Positions 9,526-17,454 are shown, counted from the first letter of the stretch. The stretch: DNA of 64,000 nucleotides from Micromonospora sp. NBC_01740 (GCF_035920365.1 NZ_CP109150.1:4526001-4590000); one strand, 5' to 3'. Notes: a model not told the origin generated them from the letters alone. A program made the numbers and translations.

Positions 9526-9594
9526 ATGGAGATCAGGCATTTCTTCGCCGCCGCGGCCGCGCGAGCTTCGCGCTCGTCGGTCGCCGCCGCCTGA
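9526..9594 (+). CDS. Alanine-rich leader peptide upstream of the AlaRS-like gene
   Basis: A 22-codon ORF with nine alanine codons: five in a row at codons 8-12 (GCC GCC GCG GCC GCG), one at 14 and three in a row at 20-22 just before TGA. The N-terminus reads MEIRHFF. It is leaderless, sits 117 nt before an alanyl-tRNA-synthetase-like gene, and is followed by a terminator-like hairpin at 9609-9635. That is the classical layout of an amino-acid attenuator, in which ribosome stalling on alanine codons would change the downstream RNA fold. The function is inferred; the peptide itself may have none. Confidence 0.6.
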   Translation: MEIRHFFAAAAARASRSSVAAA

Positions 9595-9608
9595 CCTCAC
9601 CATCACCC

Positions 9609-9635
9609 GCCGGCGACCGGAAACGGTCCGCCGGC
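9609..9635 (+). terminator. Terminator-like hairpin in the AlaRS-like leader
   Basis: An 11-bp GC-rich stem (9609-9619 with 9624-9635, one bulged C) closes a GAAA tetraloop and is followed by TTTCT. It begins 14 nt after the leader-peptide stop, where a transcriptional attenuator would be expected. A second hairpin of 7 perfect base pairs follows (9654-9660 with 9664-9670). The T-run is short, so termination may be partial. Confidence 0.5.
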
Positions 9636-9675
9636 TTTCTCGTTCCCGTCGGCCCGCCGGTCCCCGGCGGCGGAC

Positions 9676-9702
9676 CCTTTCCGGTCGTCCCACCCGGAAA
9701 GG
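9676..9702 (+). promoter_or_regulatory. Hairpin that buries the ribosome binding site of the AlaRS-like gene
   Basis: CCTTTCCGG (9676-9684) and CCGGAAAGG (9694-9702) form a perfect 9-bp stem with a 9-nt loop. The right arm contains the purine-rich ribosome binding site GGAAAGG, 8 nt before the ATG at 9711. When folded, translation initiation should be blocked. Together with the upstream leader peptide and terminator-like stem this suggests two layers of control. Confidence 0.6.
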
Positions 9703-9710
9703 CCACCACC

Positions 9711-10883
9711 ATGACGTACGACCCGATCAGCCGCACCTTCCTCGACTTCTTCCGCGAGCGCGGCCACGAACTCGTGCCCGACGGCTCCCTGATCCCGCCG
9801 CCGGGCGACCCGGTGCTCTTCACCACCTCCGGGATGCACCCCCTGACCCCCTACCTGGAGGGTCGGCCCCACCCGCTGGGCCGGCGGCTGGTGAACGTGC
9901 AGCGCTGCCTGCGCACCACCGACCTGGACGAGGTGGGCGACTCCACCCACCTGACCCTGTTCCGGATGCTGGGCTCCTGGTCGCTCGGCGACTACGACCT
10001 GCCCCGCAGCGTGCGGTGGGGCTACGAGCTGCTGCGCGACGGCTTCGGCGTGCCGCACGACCGGATGCACGTGACGGTCTTCGGCGGCGACGACCGGGTC
10101 GGCCCGGACGAGCCCTCGCTGCGCACGTGGGGTGAGCTGGGTGTGCCCGTGGAGCTGACCGGGGAGGAGAACTGGTGGTCCAACGGCCCGACCGGGCCGT
10201 GCGGGCCCGACACCGAGATCTTCGTCTGGACCGGCGACGGCCCGCCCCACGGCACCCCCGGCACCGACGAGCGGTGGATGGAGGTCTGGAACCACGTGGG
10301 GATGCGCTACCACCGGCACCCCGACGGCCGACTGACGCCGCTGCGCCAGCCCAACGTGGACACCGGGATGGGCCTCGAACGGCTGGAGATGGTGCTGCGC
10401 GGGCACCGCTCGGTCCACGAGGGCGAGGGCCTCGTGCCGTGGGTGCGCGACGTGTCCGACGTGTGGGGCCTGCGCGACACGTCGCTGCGCCTCGTCGGCG
10501 ACCACCTGCGCACGGGCGTGGCGATGGTCGGCGACGGCGTACGGCCCTCGAACACCGGCCGCGGCTACGTGCTGCGCCGGCTGTTGCGCCGGACGCTCAC
10601 CACGCTGTGGCGCGACGACGCGTCCAGGACCCTGTCCGACCTGCCGACCGGGCCGGTACGGCACACCCTCGACGGGTTCCGCCAGTCCGTCGGCGTGGCC
10701 GAGGTGCGGGACGTGTTCTCCGTCGAGGAACGGCGGTTCCGGGAGCTGCTGCGACGCGGGCGGCCGGTGGTCTCCCGGCGCCGGTCCCGGGGACCGCTGA
10801 CCGGGGCGGACTACCGCGATCTGCACGACACCCACGGGCTGCCGCGCGACCTCGTCGACAATCTGCTCGCCGAGGTGGCCTGA
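9711..10883 (+). CDS. Alanyl-tRNA synthetase homologue, catalytic core only
   Basis: 390 residues that match the class II catalytic and tRNA-recognition part of AlaRS: FLDFFRERGHELVPDGSLIPP, FTTSGMHPLTPYL, QRCLRTTDLDEVG, HLTLFRMLGSWSLGDY, NWWSNGPTGPCGPDTEIF, VDTGMGLERL. Full AlaRS has about 880 residues with an editing domain and a C-Ala domain; both are absent. The C-terminus still holds the LVGDHLRTGVAMVGDGVRPSNTGRGYVLRR segment of real AlaRS. It is probably a paralogue, not the housekeeping enzyme. Possible roles include alanylation of a non-tRNA acceptor, self-protection, or a regulatory tRNA(Ala) sensor. Confidence 0.85.
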   Translation: MTYDPISRTFLDFFRERGHELVPDGSLIPPPGDPVLFTTSGMHPLTPYLEGRPHPLGRRLVNVQRCLRTTDLDEVGDSTHLTLFRMLGSWSLGDYDLPRSVRWGYELLRDGFGVPHDRMHVTVFGGDDRVGPDEPSLRTWGELGVPVELTGEENWWSNGPTGPCGPDTEIFVWTGDGPPHGTPGTDERWMEVWNHVGMRYHRHPDGRLTPLRQPNVDTGMGLERLEMVLRGHRSVHEGEGLVPWVRDVSDVWGLRDTSLRLVGDHLRTGVAMVGDGVRPSNTGRGYVLRRLLRRTLTTLWRDDASRTLSDLPTGPVRHTLDGFRQSVGVAEVRDVFSVEERRFRELLRRGRPVVSRRRSRGPLTGADYRDLHDTHGLPRDLVDNLLAEVA

Positions 10884-10889
10884 CCTCCT

Positions 10890-10931
10890 CGCCCGTTGCC
10901 CGTCGCCCGTTGCCCGTCGCCCGTTGCCCGG
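10890..10931. repeat. 14-bp tandem repeat, three copies
   Basis: The unit CGCCCGTTGCCCGT occurs three times in tandem (10890-10903, 10904-10917, 10918-10931, the last with one change) right after the AlaRS-like stop. It is non-coding and is followed by a second, longer repeat array. Confidence 0.8.
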
Positions 10932-10974
10932 GGGACAGGTGGCGGCGGCGCTCGCCGCGCCGACGCCGGAGGGG

Positions 10975-11135
10975 TCGCCGCTGCCGTCCGGGCCCGGACC
11001 GCCGCTGCCACCCGGGGAACCGGGCCGCCGCTGCCGTCCGTGCCCGGGCCGCCGCTGCCGTCCGTGCCCGGGCCGCCGCTGCCGTCCGGGGACTGGGTCG
11101 CCGCTGCCGTCCGGGCCCGGGTCGCCGGTCCCGGA
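10975..11135. repeat. 24-bp GC-rich tandem repeats
   Basis: About six degenerate copies of a 24-bp unit with the core CCGCCGCTGCCGTCCG fill most of the space between the AlaRS-like gene and the convergent pectate lyase gene. The middle copies are nearly identical. I see no gene in it. Such arrays recur throughout this window. Confidence 0.75.
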
Positions 11136-11154
11136 CGGCAGCGGGAGCTGGCAA

Positions 11155-12735
11155 CTAGCTGGCGTAGGTCTCGAACTCGGCGACCTTCGGCGCGCCGCTC
11201 GAACCGGTGATCCTGAAGGTGATCTTGGTCAGGGACGTCGCGGTGAAGGTGATGACGCCCGCCCCGCTGCCGGAGGCCAGGACGGCGCCGGTGCCGTTGT
11301 TGACGAGCTGCCAGGACCCGATGCTGCCCTGGGTGCCCGACGGCTCACGGATGACGACCCGGGCGACCCTGGTGGCGGAACCCCACTTGATCGAGATGTC
11401 GCCGGTCGCGCCCGACGGCGACCAGTGGGTGCTCAGGCTGCCGTCGCGCACGTTGCCGTAGCTCGTGCCGTCGGCCTTGCTGGAGCCGTCGGAGCCGGCG
11501 CCGATGCTGAGGTTGCTCCCGCTGGGCGGGTTCGTCGGCCCAGGGGTGGGGCTGCTGGTCGGCCCGGGCGTCGGGCTGGTGGTCGGCCCCGGGGTGGGGG
11601 TGGTCGGCGTCGGTGCCGGCGTCTGCGGCGAGCAGCTGCCGTTCGACTCCCGCAGGCCGGTGTTGGCGCCCGCCGTCTGGCGGACGACGTCCGGCACGCA
11701 GGCGGCCCCGTCCAGGCTGTAGGAGTACGGGATGCTGACGCTGGTGTTGGACACCGGGTTCGGGCCGGCCGGGTTGTGGTCGCCGCTGCGGCTGGACCAG
11801 GTCACGTTGTCGAAGACGTTGCCGGCGACCTGCCAGTAGCCGGCCTCGCTGGTGTAGAAGGTGCCCAGGACGTCCTTGGAGTTCCGGAAGTAGTTGTTCT
11901 CCACCTTGGCCCTGGCCCCGGCCCGCGAGTTGATGCCGGACTCGTGGAGGCTCACGTAGTGGTTGTTGTAGATGTGCGCGATGCCGCCGCGCAGCAGGGG
12001 CGTACGGGAGTCGATGTTCTCGTACAGGTTGTGGTGGAACGTGACGAAGCCGTTCGAGCGGTCGCTCTCGCTGGACCCGATGAGGCCGCCACGGCCGGAG
12101 TTGCGCAGGATGCTGTACGACAGCGTCACGTACTGGACGTTGTCCTTCATGTCGAAGAGGCCGTCGTACCCCTCCGACTCCCCGCCCGAGGCCTCCAGGG
12201 TGGCGTGGTCGACCCAGACGTTGCGGACGGTGCTCTCCATGCCGATGGCGTCACCGCCGTTGGACGTGGGCGAGCCCGACTTCTTGACGTTCCGGACCGT
12301 CACGTTCCGGATGATGATGTTGCTGGAGTCGCGGATGTGGATGCCCAACTGGTCGAAGACGGCTCCGCTGCCGACCCCGATGATCGTCACGTTGCTGATC
12401 TGCTTGAGCTCGATCACGCCGGCGGCGGTGTTGCAGCTGTCGCCCGACACCTTGGCGGTGTTGCCGTGGTTGATGGTCCCCTGCACCTCGATGATGATCG
12501 GGGTGCTGCTGCTGGCCCGGGTGCACAGGGCCGTGTGGATCCCGGTGCCCGTGCTGACCCGTACCGTCTGCCCGCCCGCGCCGCCGGTCGTGCCGCCGTT
12601 CTGGGTCGCATAGCCGGTGGCGGCACCGGCGGCTGCCGACGCCTGCTGCATCGGCAGGACCGCCACGCCGAGCGCGGCCCCGACGGCTGTCGTGGCCAGT
12701 GCCACCTGGAGTCGCAGTGCGACTGGTCGTCTCAT
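11155..12735 (-). CDS. Secreted pectate lyase (PL1-like) with a C-terminal discoidin-like carbohydrate-binding domain
   Basis: 526 residues. A Sec signal peptide ends near QQASAAAG (about residue 34). Then comes a right-handed beta-helix pectate lyase domain with the Amb_all features WVDHATLEASGG, DGLFDMKDNVQYVTLSYSIL, FHHNLYENIDSRTPLLRGG and NNYF. A Pro/Thr linker with PTPGPT repeats (near 385-415) leads to a C-terminal F5/8 type C (discoidin) domain beginning SNLSIGAGSDGSSKADGTSYGNV. The enzyme should cleave polygalacturonate outside the cell by calcium-dependent beta-elimination. The ATG at 12735 has a GAGG site upstream. An operator and promoter lie about 260 nt upstream. Confidence 0.92.
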   Translation of the reverse strand: MRRPVALRLQVALATTAVGAALGVAVLPMQQASAAAGAATGYATQNGGTTGGAGGQTVRVSTGTGIHTALCTRASSSTPIIIEVQGTINHGNTAKVSGDSCNTAAGVIELKQISNVTIIGVGSGAVFDQLGIHIRDSSNIIIRNVTVRNVKKSGSPTSNGGDAIGMESTVRNVWVDHATLEASGGESEGYDGLFDMKDNVQYVTLSYSILRNSGRGGLIGSSESDRSNGFVTFHHNLYENIDSRTPLLRGGIAHIYNNHYVSLHESGINSRAGARAKVENNYFRNSKDVLGTFYTSEAGYWQVAGNVFDNVTWSSRSGDHNPAGPNPVSNTSVSIPYSYSLDGAACVPDVVRQTAGANTGLRESNGSCSPQTPAPTPTTPTPGPTTSPTPGPTSSPTPGPTNPPSGSNLSIGAGSDGSSKADGTSYGNVRDGSLSTHWSPSGATGDISIKWGSATRVARVVIREPSGTQGSIGSWQLVNNGTGAVLASGSGAGVITFTATSLTKITFRITGSSGAPKVAEFETYAS

Positions 12736-12990
12736 CCTTGCCTCACCTTCGTATGAAATGCCGGGTGTTGCTGCCACATGCCGTGGTCCGGCCGGCGGGG
12801 CCGTCGAGGCTGCCGCCGTGCCGCCGGCCGCCGGACGGGTCGCTCGTCGACCCGGCTGTGGGGGTGTTTCTTCTCGATGTGGAGCGGGTCGGCGGTTCCG
12901 CCCGGCCTCGACCGTCGAGGTCGTCGGCCGCGAGGCCGCCGTGATCGTGCTCCGCCCGTTCCGCCTGTCGTGATGCCGTCGCCCGTGCCC

Positions 12991-13004
12991 GGAAAGCGCT
13001 TTCC
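12991..13004. promoter_or_regulatory. Perfect palindromic LacI-family operator upstream of the pectate lyase
   Basis: GGAAAGCGCTTTCC is a perfect 14-bp palindrome with the central CG step and AT-flanked GC core typical of LacI/GalR-family operators such as CcpA/CelR sites. It lies exactly over the expected transcription start of the minus-strand promoter at 13009-13038, so a bound repressor would block initiation. The regulator is not adjacent; the LacI protein at 51274 has a different putative operator. Confidence 0.65.
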
Positions 13005-13008
13005 AGCG

Positions 13009-13038
13009 AGGATAGGGACCTGTCTATCGATATGGCAA
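13009..13038 (-). promoter_or_regulatory. Promoter for the pectate lyase gene
   Basis: On the minus strand, -35 TTGCCA (13033-13038) and -10 TATCCT (13009-13014) are separated by 18 nt. The start would fall near 13002, inside the palindromic operator, leaving a leader of about 265 nt before the ATG. Confidence 0.55.
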
Positions 13039-13229
13039 GAACCTGTCCGGATTGCGGTGTTATGCCCTGCTCCGCCCATCACGACAGCCGCCGTCCGCGC
13101 CGCCGCCGGTAGCGAGGGCATGGGCGTCGGGTGATGCGGTGGCCGGCCGGATCAGACAGGATGACCTGCGCGAGGGCATCGCCGGGCCGCGCCGCGGCCG
13201 ACGGCCCGCCCGTCGACGGAAGGAGACCC

Positions 13230-15044
13230 GTGTCCACCCTGCTCTCCCGTCGCGACCTGCGCTTCCTGCTGCACGACTGGCTGGACGTGACCCGGCTGAC
13301 CGAGCGGCACCGCTACGCCGAGCACTCCAGGGAGACCTTCGACGCCGTGCTGGAGCTCGCCGAGCGGGTCGCGGTCGAGCGGTTCGCCCCGCACAACCGG
13401 GCAGCCGACCTCGCCGAGCCCACCTTCGACGGCCGCCGGGTGCACACCATCGCGCAGGTCAAGGAGGCTCTCGACGTCTTCGCCGAGACCGGGCTGCTGG
13501 GCGCCGGCATGGACGCGTCCGTCGGCGGCATGCAACTGCCGCACGTCGTACGGGCCGCCTGCTTCGCCTGGCTCCAGGCCGCCAACGCCGGCACCTCGGC
13601 GTACCCGTTACTGACCCTCGGCAACGCCAACCTGCTGCTGGCGCATGGCAGCCCCGAGCAGATCGACACCTGGGTCCGCCCGATGGTGCAGGGGCGCTTC
13701 TTCGGCACGATGTGCCTGTCCGAGCCGCAGGCCGGCAGCTCGCTGGCCGACATCACCACCCGCGCCGAGCCGCAGGACGACGGGACGTACCGGCTGCACG
13801 GCACCAAGATGTGGATCTCCGGCGGCGACCACGAGCTGTCGGAGAACATCGTCCACCTGGTGCTCGCCCGGATCCCCGGCGGCCCGCCCGGGGTCAAGGG
13901 GATCTCGCTGTTCATCGTCCCGAAGGTGCTGCTGGGCGACGACGGCGCGCTCGGCCCCCGCAACGACGTCGTGCTGGTCGGCCTCAACCACAAGATGGGC
14001 TACCGGGGCACCACCAACACGCTGCTCAACTTCGGCGAGGGCGTGCACCGGCCCGGCGGGCGCCCCGGCGCGGTCGGCTACCTGGTCGGCGAGCCGCACC
14101 AGGGCCTGGCGCAGATGTTCCACATGATGAACGAGGCGCGCGTCGGGGTGGGTGCCGGCGCCACCGCCCTCGGCTACACCGGCTACCTCAAGTCCCTCGC
14201 GTACGCCCGCCAGCGGCCACAGGGCCGACCGCTGGCCGACAAGGACCCGGCCACGCCGCAGGTGCCCATCGTCGCCCACCCGGACGTGCGCCGGATGCTG
14301 CTGGCGCAGAAGAGCTACGTGGAGGGCGCCCTGGCGCTCGTCCTGTACTGCGGTCGGTTGCTCGACGAGGAGAAGACCGCGCCGGACGCGGCGGACCGGG
14401 AGCGGGCGCGGCTGCTGCTGGACGTGCTCACCCCGATCGCGAAGAGCTGGCCGTCGCAGTGGTGCCTGGCCGCCAACGACCTGGCCATCCAGGTGCACGG
14501 CGGCTCCGGCTACACCCGCGACTACGACGTCGAGCAGCACTGGCGCGACAACCGGCTCAACCCGATCCACGAGGGCACCCACGGCATCCAGGCGCTGGAC
14601 CTGCTGGGGCGCAAGGTCACCATGCGCGACGGGGCCGGGCTGGCGCTGCTGGTGGAGACGGTCCGGGCCACGACCAGCCGCGCGTGGAAGGCCGGGGGCG
14701 AGGCCGCCGAGCTGGCCGCCCCGCTCGGCGGCGCCCTCGACCGGGTCGCCCTGGTCACCCGGCGACTGTGGAGCACCGGCGATCCGGAGGTGGCGCTGGC
14801 CAACGCCATCGTCTACCTGGAGGCGGTCGGCCACGTGGTGATCGCGTGGATGTGGCTGGAGCAGCTTCTCGTCGTCGAGGCAGCCGGCGGTCCCGGTGAC
14901 GGCCCGGACGCCGACCTGCACGCCGGCAAGCGGCAGGCCGCCCGGTACTTCTTCCGGCACGAGCTGCCCCGCACCGGGCCGCAGTTCGACCTGCTGGACA
15001 GCCTCGACCGGACCACGCTGGAGATGCGCGACGACTGGTTCTGA
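13230..15044 (+). CDS. Large acyl-CoA dehydrogenase (FadE5-like, about 600 residues)
   Basis: 604 residues, the size of the long ACAD subfamily with an extra C-terminal helical domain (Mycobacterium FadE5 type), rather than the usual 380. Recognisable parts are MCLSEPQAGSSLADITT, LHGTKMWISGGDHEL (flavin-binding region), FHMMNEARVGVGAGATALGYTGYL and IQVHGGSGYTRDYDVEQHWRDNRLNPIHEGTHGIQ. It oxidises acyl-CoA to enoyl-CoA with FAD. The GTG start has AAGGAG 6 nt upstream; an earlier ATG at 13131 lacks a site. Codon 127 (13608-13610) is TTA, a rare leucine codon in this DNA, which could make the gene depend on the bldA-type tRNA. Confidence 0.92.
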   Translation: MSTLLSRRDLRFLLHDWLDVTRLTERHRYAEHSRETFDAVLELAERVAVERFAPHNRAADLAEPTFDGRRVHTIAQVKEALDVFAETGLLGAGMDASVGGMQLPHVVRAACFAWLQAANAGTSAYPLLTLGNANLLLAHGSPEQIDTWVRPMVQGRFFGTMCLSEPQAGSSLADITTRAEPQDDGTYRLHGTKMWISGGDHELSENIVHLVLARIPGGPPGVKGISLFIVPKVLLGDDGALGPRNDVVLVGLNHKMGYRGTTNTLLNFGEGVHRPGGRPGAVGYLVGEPHQGLAQMFHMMNEARVGVGAGATALGYTGYLKSLAYARQRPQGRPLADKDPATPQVPIVAHPDVRRMLLAQKSYVEGALALVLYCGRLLDEEKTAPDAADRERARLLLDVLTPIAKSWPSQWCLAANDLAIQVHGGSGYTRDYDVEQHWRDNRLNPIHEGTHGIQALDLLGRKVTMRDGAGLALLVETVRATTSRAWKAGGEAAELAAPLGGALDRVALVTRRLWSTGDPEVALANAIVYLEAVGHVVIAWMWLEQLLVVEAAGGPGDGPDADLHAGKRQAARYFFRHELPRTGPQFDLLDSLDRTTLEMRDDWF

Positions 15045-15149
15045 CCCGCCCTCGCCGGTCCCGCCGCCCCCGGCCGGTCCCGCCGGTCCCGCCGCCCCCG
15101 CAGGCAGCGCTGTCCCACCGGCCCCCGCCGGGAGCGCGGTCCCGCCGGG

Positions 15150-15176
15150 TTGGTCGGTGCGCGGCCCGCCTATCCT
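15150..15176 (+). promoter_or_regulatory. Promoter for the small gene at 15185, leaderless
   Basis: TTGGTC (15150-15155) and TATCCT (15171-15176) are 15 nt apart. The ATG at 15185 lies 8 nt after the -10 element, so the mRNA should start at or near the start codon. Confidence 0.45.
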
Positions 15177-15184
15177 TGCCAGCC

Positions 15185-15550
15185 ATGAACCCCGGTGACG
15201 TGACCGTTCCGCCGCCCGCAGACGGAGCCGAGGAACGGCTGGAGACCCTGCGGCGCTGGTGGCGGCTGCCGGCTCCCGCGCGACGCGAGGTCCGGCTGCT
15301 CAGCCGCTCCGGTCGGCACCACCCGGACCGGGAGATCGCCTGGGTGGCCTGGCGGTGGGCGCAGGTCGTGCTGCCGCCGGGAGCGCCGGAGCCGGGCCGG
15401 GCCCGCAACATGCTCAGCGCGGCCGGCTTCTGGGCGCTGATCCTGCTGGATCTGGTCACCGGCGTCGATCCGACGGACCCGCCCGAGCCACGGTGGCTCG
15501 ACCGCCGCCGGGCCCGGCGCGTCCTGCGGGCCGGCCCACCCGTCGCCTGA
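15185..15550 (+). CDS. Small protein of unknown function
   Basis: 121 residues (MNPGDVTVPPPADGAEERLE...). The middle is Arg- and Trp-rich (LRRWWRLPAPARREVRLLSRSG); one hydrophobic stretch (MLSAAGFWALILLDLVTGV, about 76-94) could be a membrane helix or a buried helix; the C-terminus is basic. I recognise no family. An ATG 9 nt earlier is less likely because the -10 element would overlap it. Codon usage matches its neighbours, which supports a real gene. Confidence 0.6.
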   Translation: MNPGDVTVPPPADGAEERLETLRRWWRLPAPARREVRLLSRSGRHHPDREIAWVAWRWAQVVLPPGAPEPGRARNMLSAAGFWALILLDLVTGVDPTDPPEPRWLDRRRARRVLRAGPPVA

Positions 15551-15698
15551 CCGCCCGGCAGCCGGGGCGACCGTGCCGCCCGACGGGGTGCCGGCCGGCG
15601 GGTTGCCGGCCGCCCGCCCCGATCCGCACCACCCGCGGCTGCACCGCCCGGCCCACGACACCGCCTCACCCACCACCGGAGCGCCGGGCCCGGCGGTC

Positions 15699-17393
15699 TC
15701 AGCCGTCGGCGAGCAGCCGGTCGCGGACCTCGCGGCGCAGGACCTTGCCGATCTGGGAGCGGGGCAGGTCCTTGACGACGACCACGCGGCGGGGCACCTT
15801 GTACCCGGCCAGGTGCCGCCGGCACGCCGCTCGCAGGCTGGCTTCGTCAGGCGGCTCGGCGCCCTCGTCCAGGACGACCGCCCCCACCACCTCCTCGCCG
15901 CCGTGCTCGCCGGGCAGGCCGACCACCGCGGCGTCGCGGACGCCGGGAACGCGGCGCAGCGCGTCCTCCACCTCCGACGGGTAGACGTTGAACCCGCCGG
16001 TGATGATCAGCTCCTTGATCCGGTCGACCACGCGGACGAAGCCGTCGGCGTCGGCCACCACGACGTCCCCGGTGCGCAGCCAGCCGTCGGGCAGCAGCGC
16101 CGCCGCCGTCTCCGCCGGGCGGTTCCAGTAGCCGGCGAACACCTGCGGCCCCCGGATCAGCAGCTCGCCCGCCTCACCCGGGGAGCGGTCGCGCGACGGG
16201 TCCTCGGGGTCGACGATGCGGATGTCGGTGGACGGGAACGGCACGCCGACCGTGCCCGGCCGGCGGGCGGGGGAGACGGGGTTGCCGAGCGCGACGGGGG
16301 AGGTCTCGGTCATGCCGTAGCCCTCGACGAGCAGCCCGCCGGTGACCGACTCCCACAGCTCGACCGTCGCCGGGGGCAGCGCCATGGCGCCGGAGATGGC
16401 GTACCGGGCCGAGGAGAGGTCGATCCCGCGTTCCCGGGCGGTCGTGGCGAGCTTCTCGTAGATCGGCGGGACGGCGGGCAGGAAGGTCGGCGGCCGGCGA
16501 CGCACCGCCGCCAGCGTCTGGTCCAGGTCGAAGCGGGGGAACAGCACCAGCGTGGCGCCGATGCCCACCGAGAAGGTGAGGCAGAGCGTCAGCCCGTACG
16601 CGTGGAACAGCGGCAGCACCGCGTACACCGTCTCCTCGCCGTCGCGCAGGCCCGGCACCCAGGCGCGGCCCTGCGCCGCGTTGGTCCGCAGGTTGCGGTG
16701 GCTCAGGATGGCGCCCTTCGGCGTGCCGGTGGTGCCGCCCGTGTACTGCAACAGCGCCGTGTCGTCCGGCCCGGGGGCGGGATGCGCGGCGTCGAGGGGG
16801 GTGGCCGCGGCCACCAGCCCTTCCCAGGACAGCGCACCGGGCGCGGGCCCGGTCATCGCCGCGCGGGTGGCCCGCGCCCGGGCCAGCGGCAGCCGCAGCG
16901 CCCAGCGCTTGCGCCGGGGCAGGGCCCGGGTGAGGTCCACCGCGACCACGGTCTCGACGGCCGTCGCGCCCGCGCTGTCGCGGACGAGAGGGGCCACCTT
17001 GTCCCAGACCACCGCGACCCGGGCTCCGTGGTCGGCGAGTTGCCGGGTGAGCTCCTGCGCGGTGTAGAGCGGGTTGTGCTCGACCACCACCGCGCCGAGC
17101 CGCAGCACGGCGTAGAAGGCGACCACGTGCTGCGGGCAGTTCGGTAGCACCAGCGCCACCCGGTCGCCCCGGCCGACGCCGAGCCGGCGCAATGCCTCGG
17201 CCCCCCGGCTTACCTGGTCGTGCAGGTCGGCGTAAGTGGTGGTGGCGCCGAAGAAGTCCAGGGCGATCCGGGGACCGAAGCGGCGGGCGGCGTCGCGCAG
17301 CAGGTCGACCAGCGACTCGTCGGAGGGCGCGACGGTCGCCGGCACGCCCGGGGCGTAGCTGCGCAGCCAGGGCCGCTCGGCACTCAGGTCCAT
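15699..17393 (-). CDS. Long-chain fatty-acid--CoA ligase (FadD family)
   Basis: 564 residues, full length for the acyl/aryl-CoA synthetase family of the ANL superfamily. The AMP-binding P-loop reads YTGGTTGTPKGAILSH, followed by GYGMTETSP and GWLRTGDVVVADADGFVRVVDR, with a C-terminal lysine-bearing loop PRSQIGKVLRREVR. The enzyme activates fatty acids through an acyl-adenylate. GGAGGAG 4-5 nt before the ATG fixes the start. A 7+7 palindrome upstream at 17437-17454 suggests repression by a TetR-type regulator. The acyl-CoA dehydrogenase at 13230 may supply the next oxidation step. Confidence 0.93.
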   Translation of the reverse strand: MDLSAERPWLRSYAPGVPATVAPSDESLVDLLRDAARRFGPRIALDFFGATTTYADLHDQVSRGAEALRRLGVGRGDRVALVLPNCPQHVVAFYAVLRLGAVVVEHNPLYTAQELTRQLADHGARVAVVWDKVAPLVRDSAGATAVETVVAVDLTRALPRRKRWALRLPLARARATRAAMTGPAPGALSWEGLVAAATPLDAAHPAPGPDDTALLQYTGGTTGTPKGAILSHRNLRTNAAQGRAWVPGLRDGEETVYAVLPLFHAYGLTLCLTFSVGIGATLVLFPRFDLDQTLAAVRRRPPTFLPAVPPIYEKLATTARERGIDLSSARYAISGAMALPPATVELWESVTGGLLVEGYGMTETSPVALGNPVSPARRPGTVGVPFPSTDIRIVDPEDPSRDRSPGEAGELLIRGPQVFAGYWNRPAETAAALLPDGWLRTGDVVVADADGFVRVVDRIKELIITGGFNVYPSEVEDALRRVPGVRDAAVVGLPGEHGGEEVVGAVVLDEGAEPPDEASLRAACRRHLAGYKVPRRVVVVKDLPRSQIGKVLRREVRDRLLADG

Positions 17394-17436
17394 GTCTCTC
17401 CTCCGCCCGCGCCGGACCGCTTCCTACTTAACGGTA

Positions 17437-17454
17437 ACCTACGGTCTCGTAGGT
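17437..17454. promoter_or_regulatory. Palindromic operator upstream of fadD-type gene
   Basis: ACCTACG-GTCT-CGTAGGT has perfect 7-bp arms and a 4-bp spacer, centred about 52 nt before the ATG. Size and symmetry suit a TetR-family dimer of the sort that controls fatty-acid genes in actinomycetes. AT-rich sequence for a -10 element lies between it and the gene (17421-17436). Confidence 0.55.

Larger units (their letters stand above)
12736..13229. other. Divergent intergenic region between pectate lyase and acyl-CoA dehydrogenase genes
   Basis: 494 nt with no convincing gene. The left half would be the long untranslated leader of the pectate lyase mRNA. The promoter and LacI-type operator for that gene sit at 12991-13038. 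The right end holds the AAGGAG ribosome binding site of the acyl-CoA dehydrogenase. I found no clear promoter for the latter. Confidence 0.6.

Noticed and set aside
12991..13004. Pectate lyase operator as the target of the LacI protein at 51274
   Set aside because: The inverted repeat at that regulator's own promoter has a different sequence (ATCGAT core), so the two do not match.
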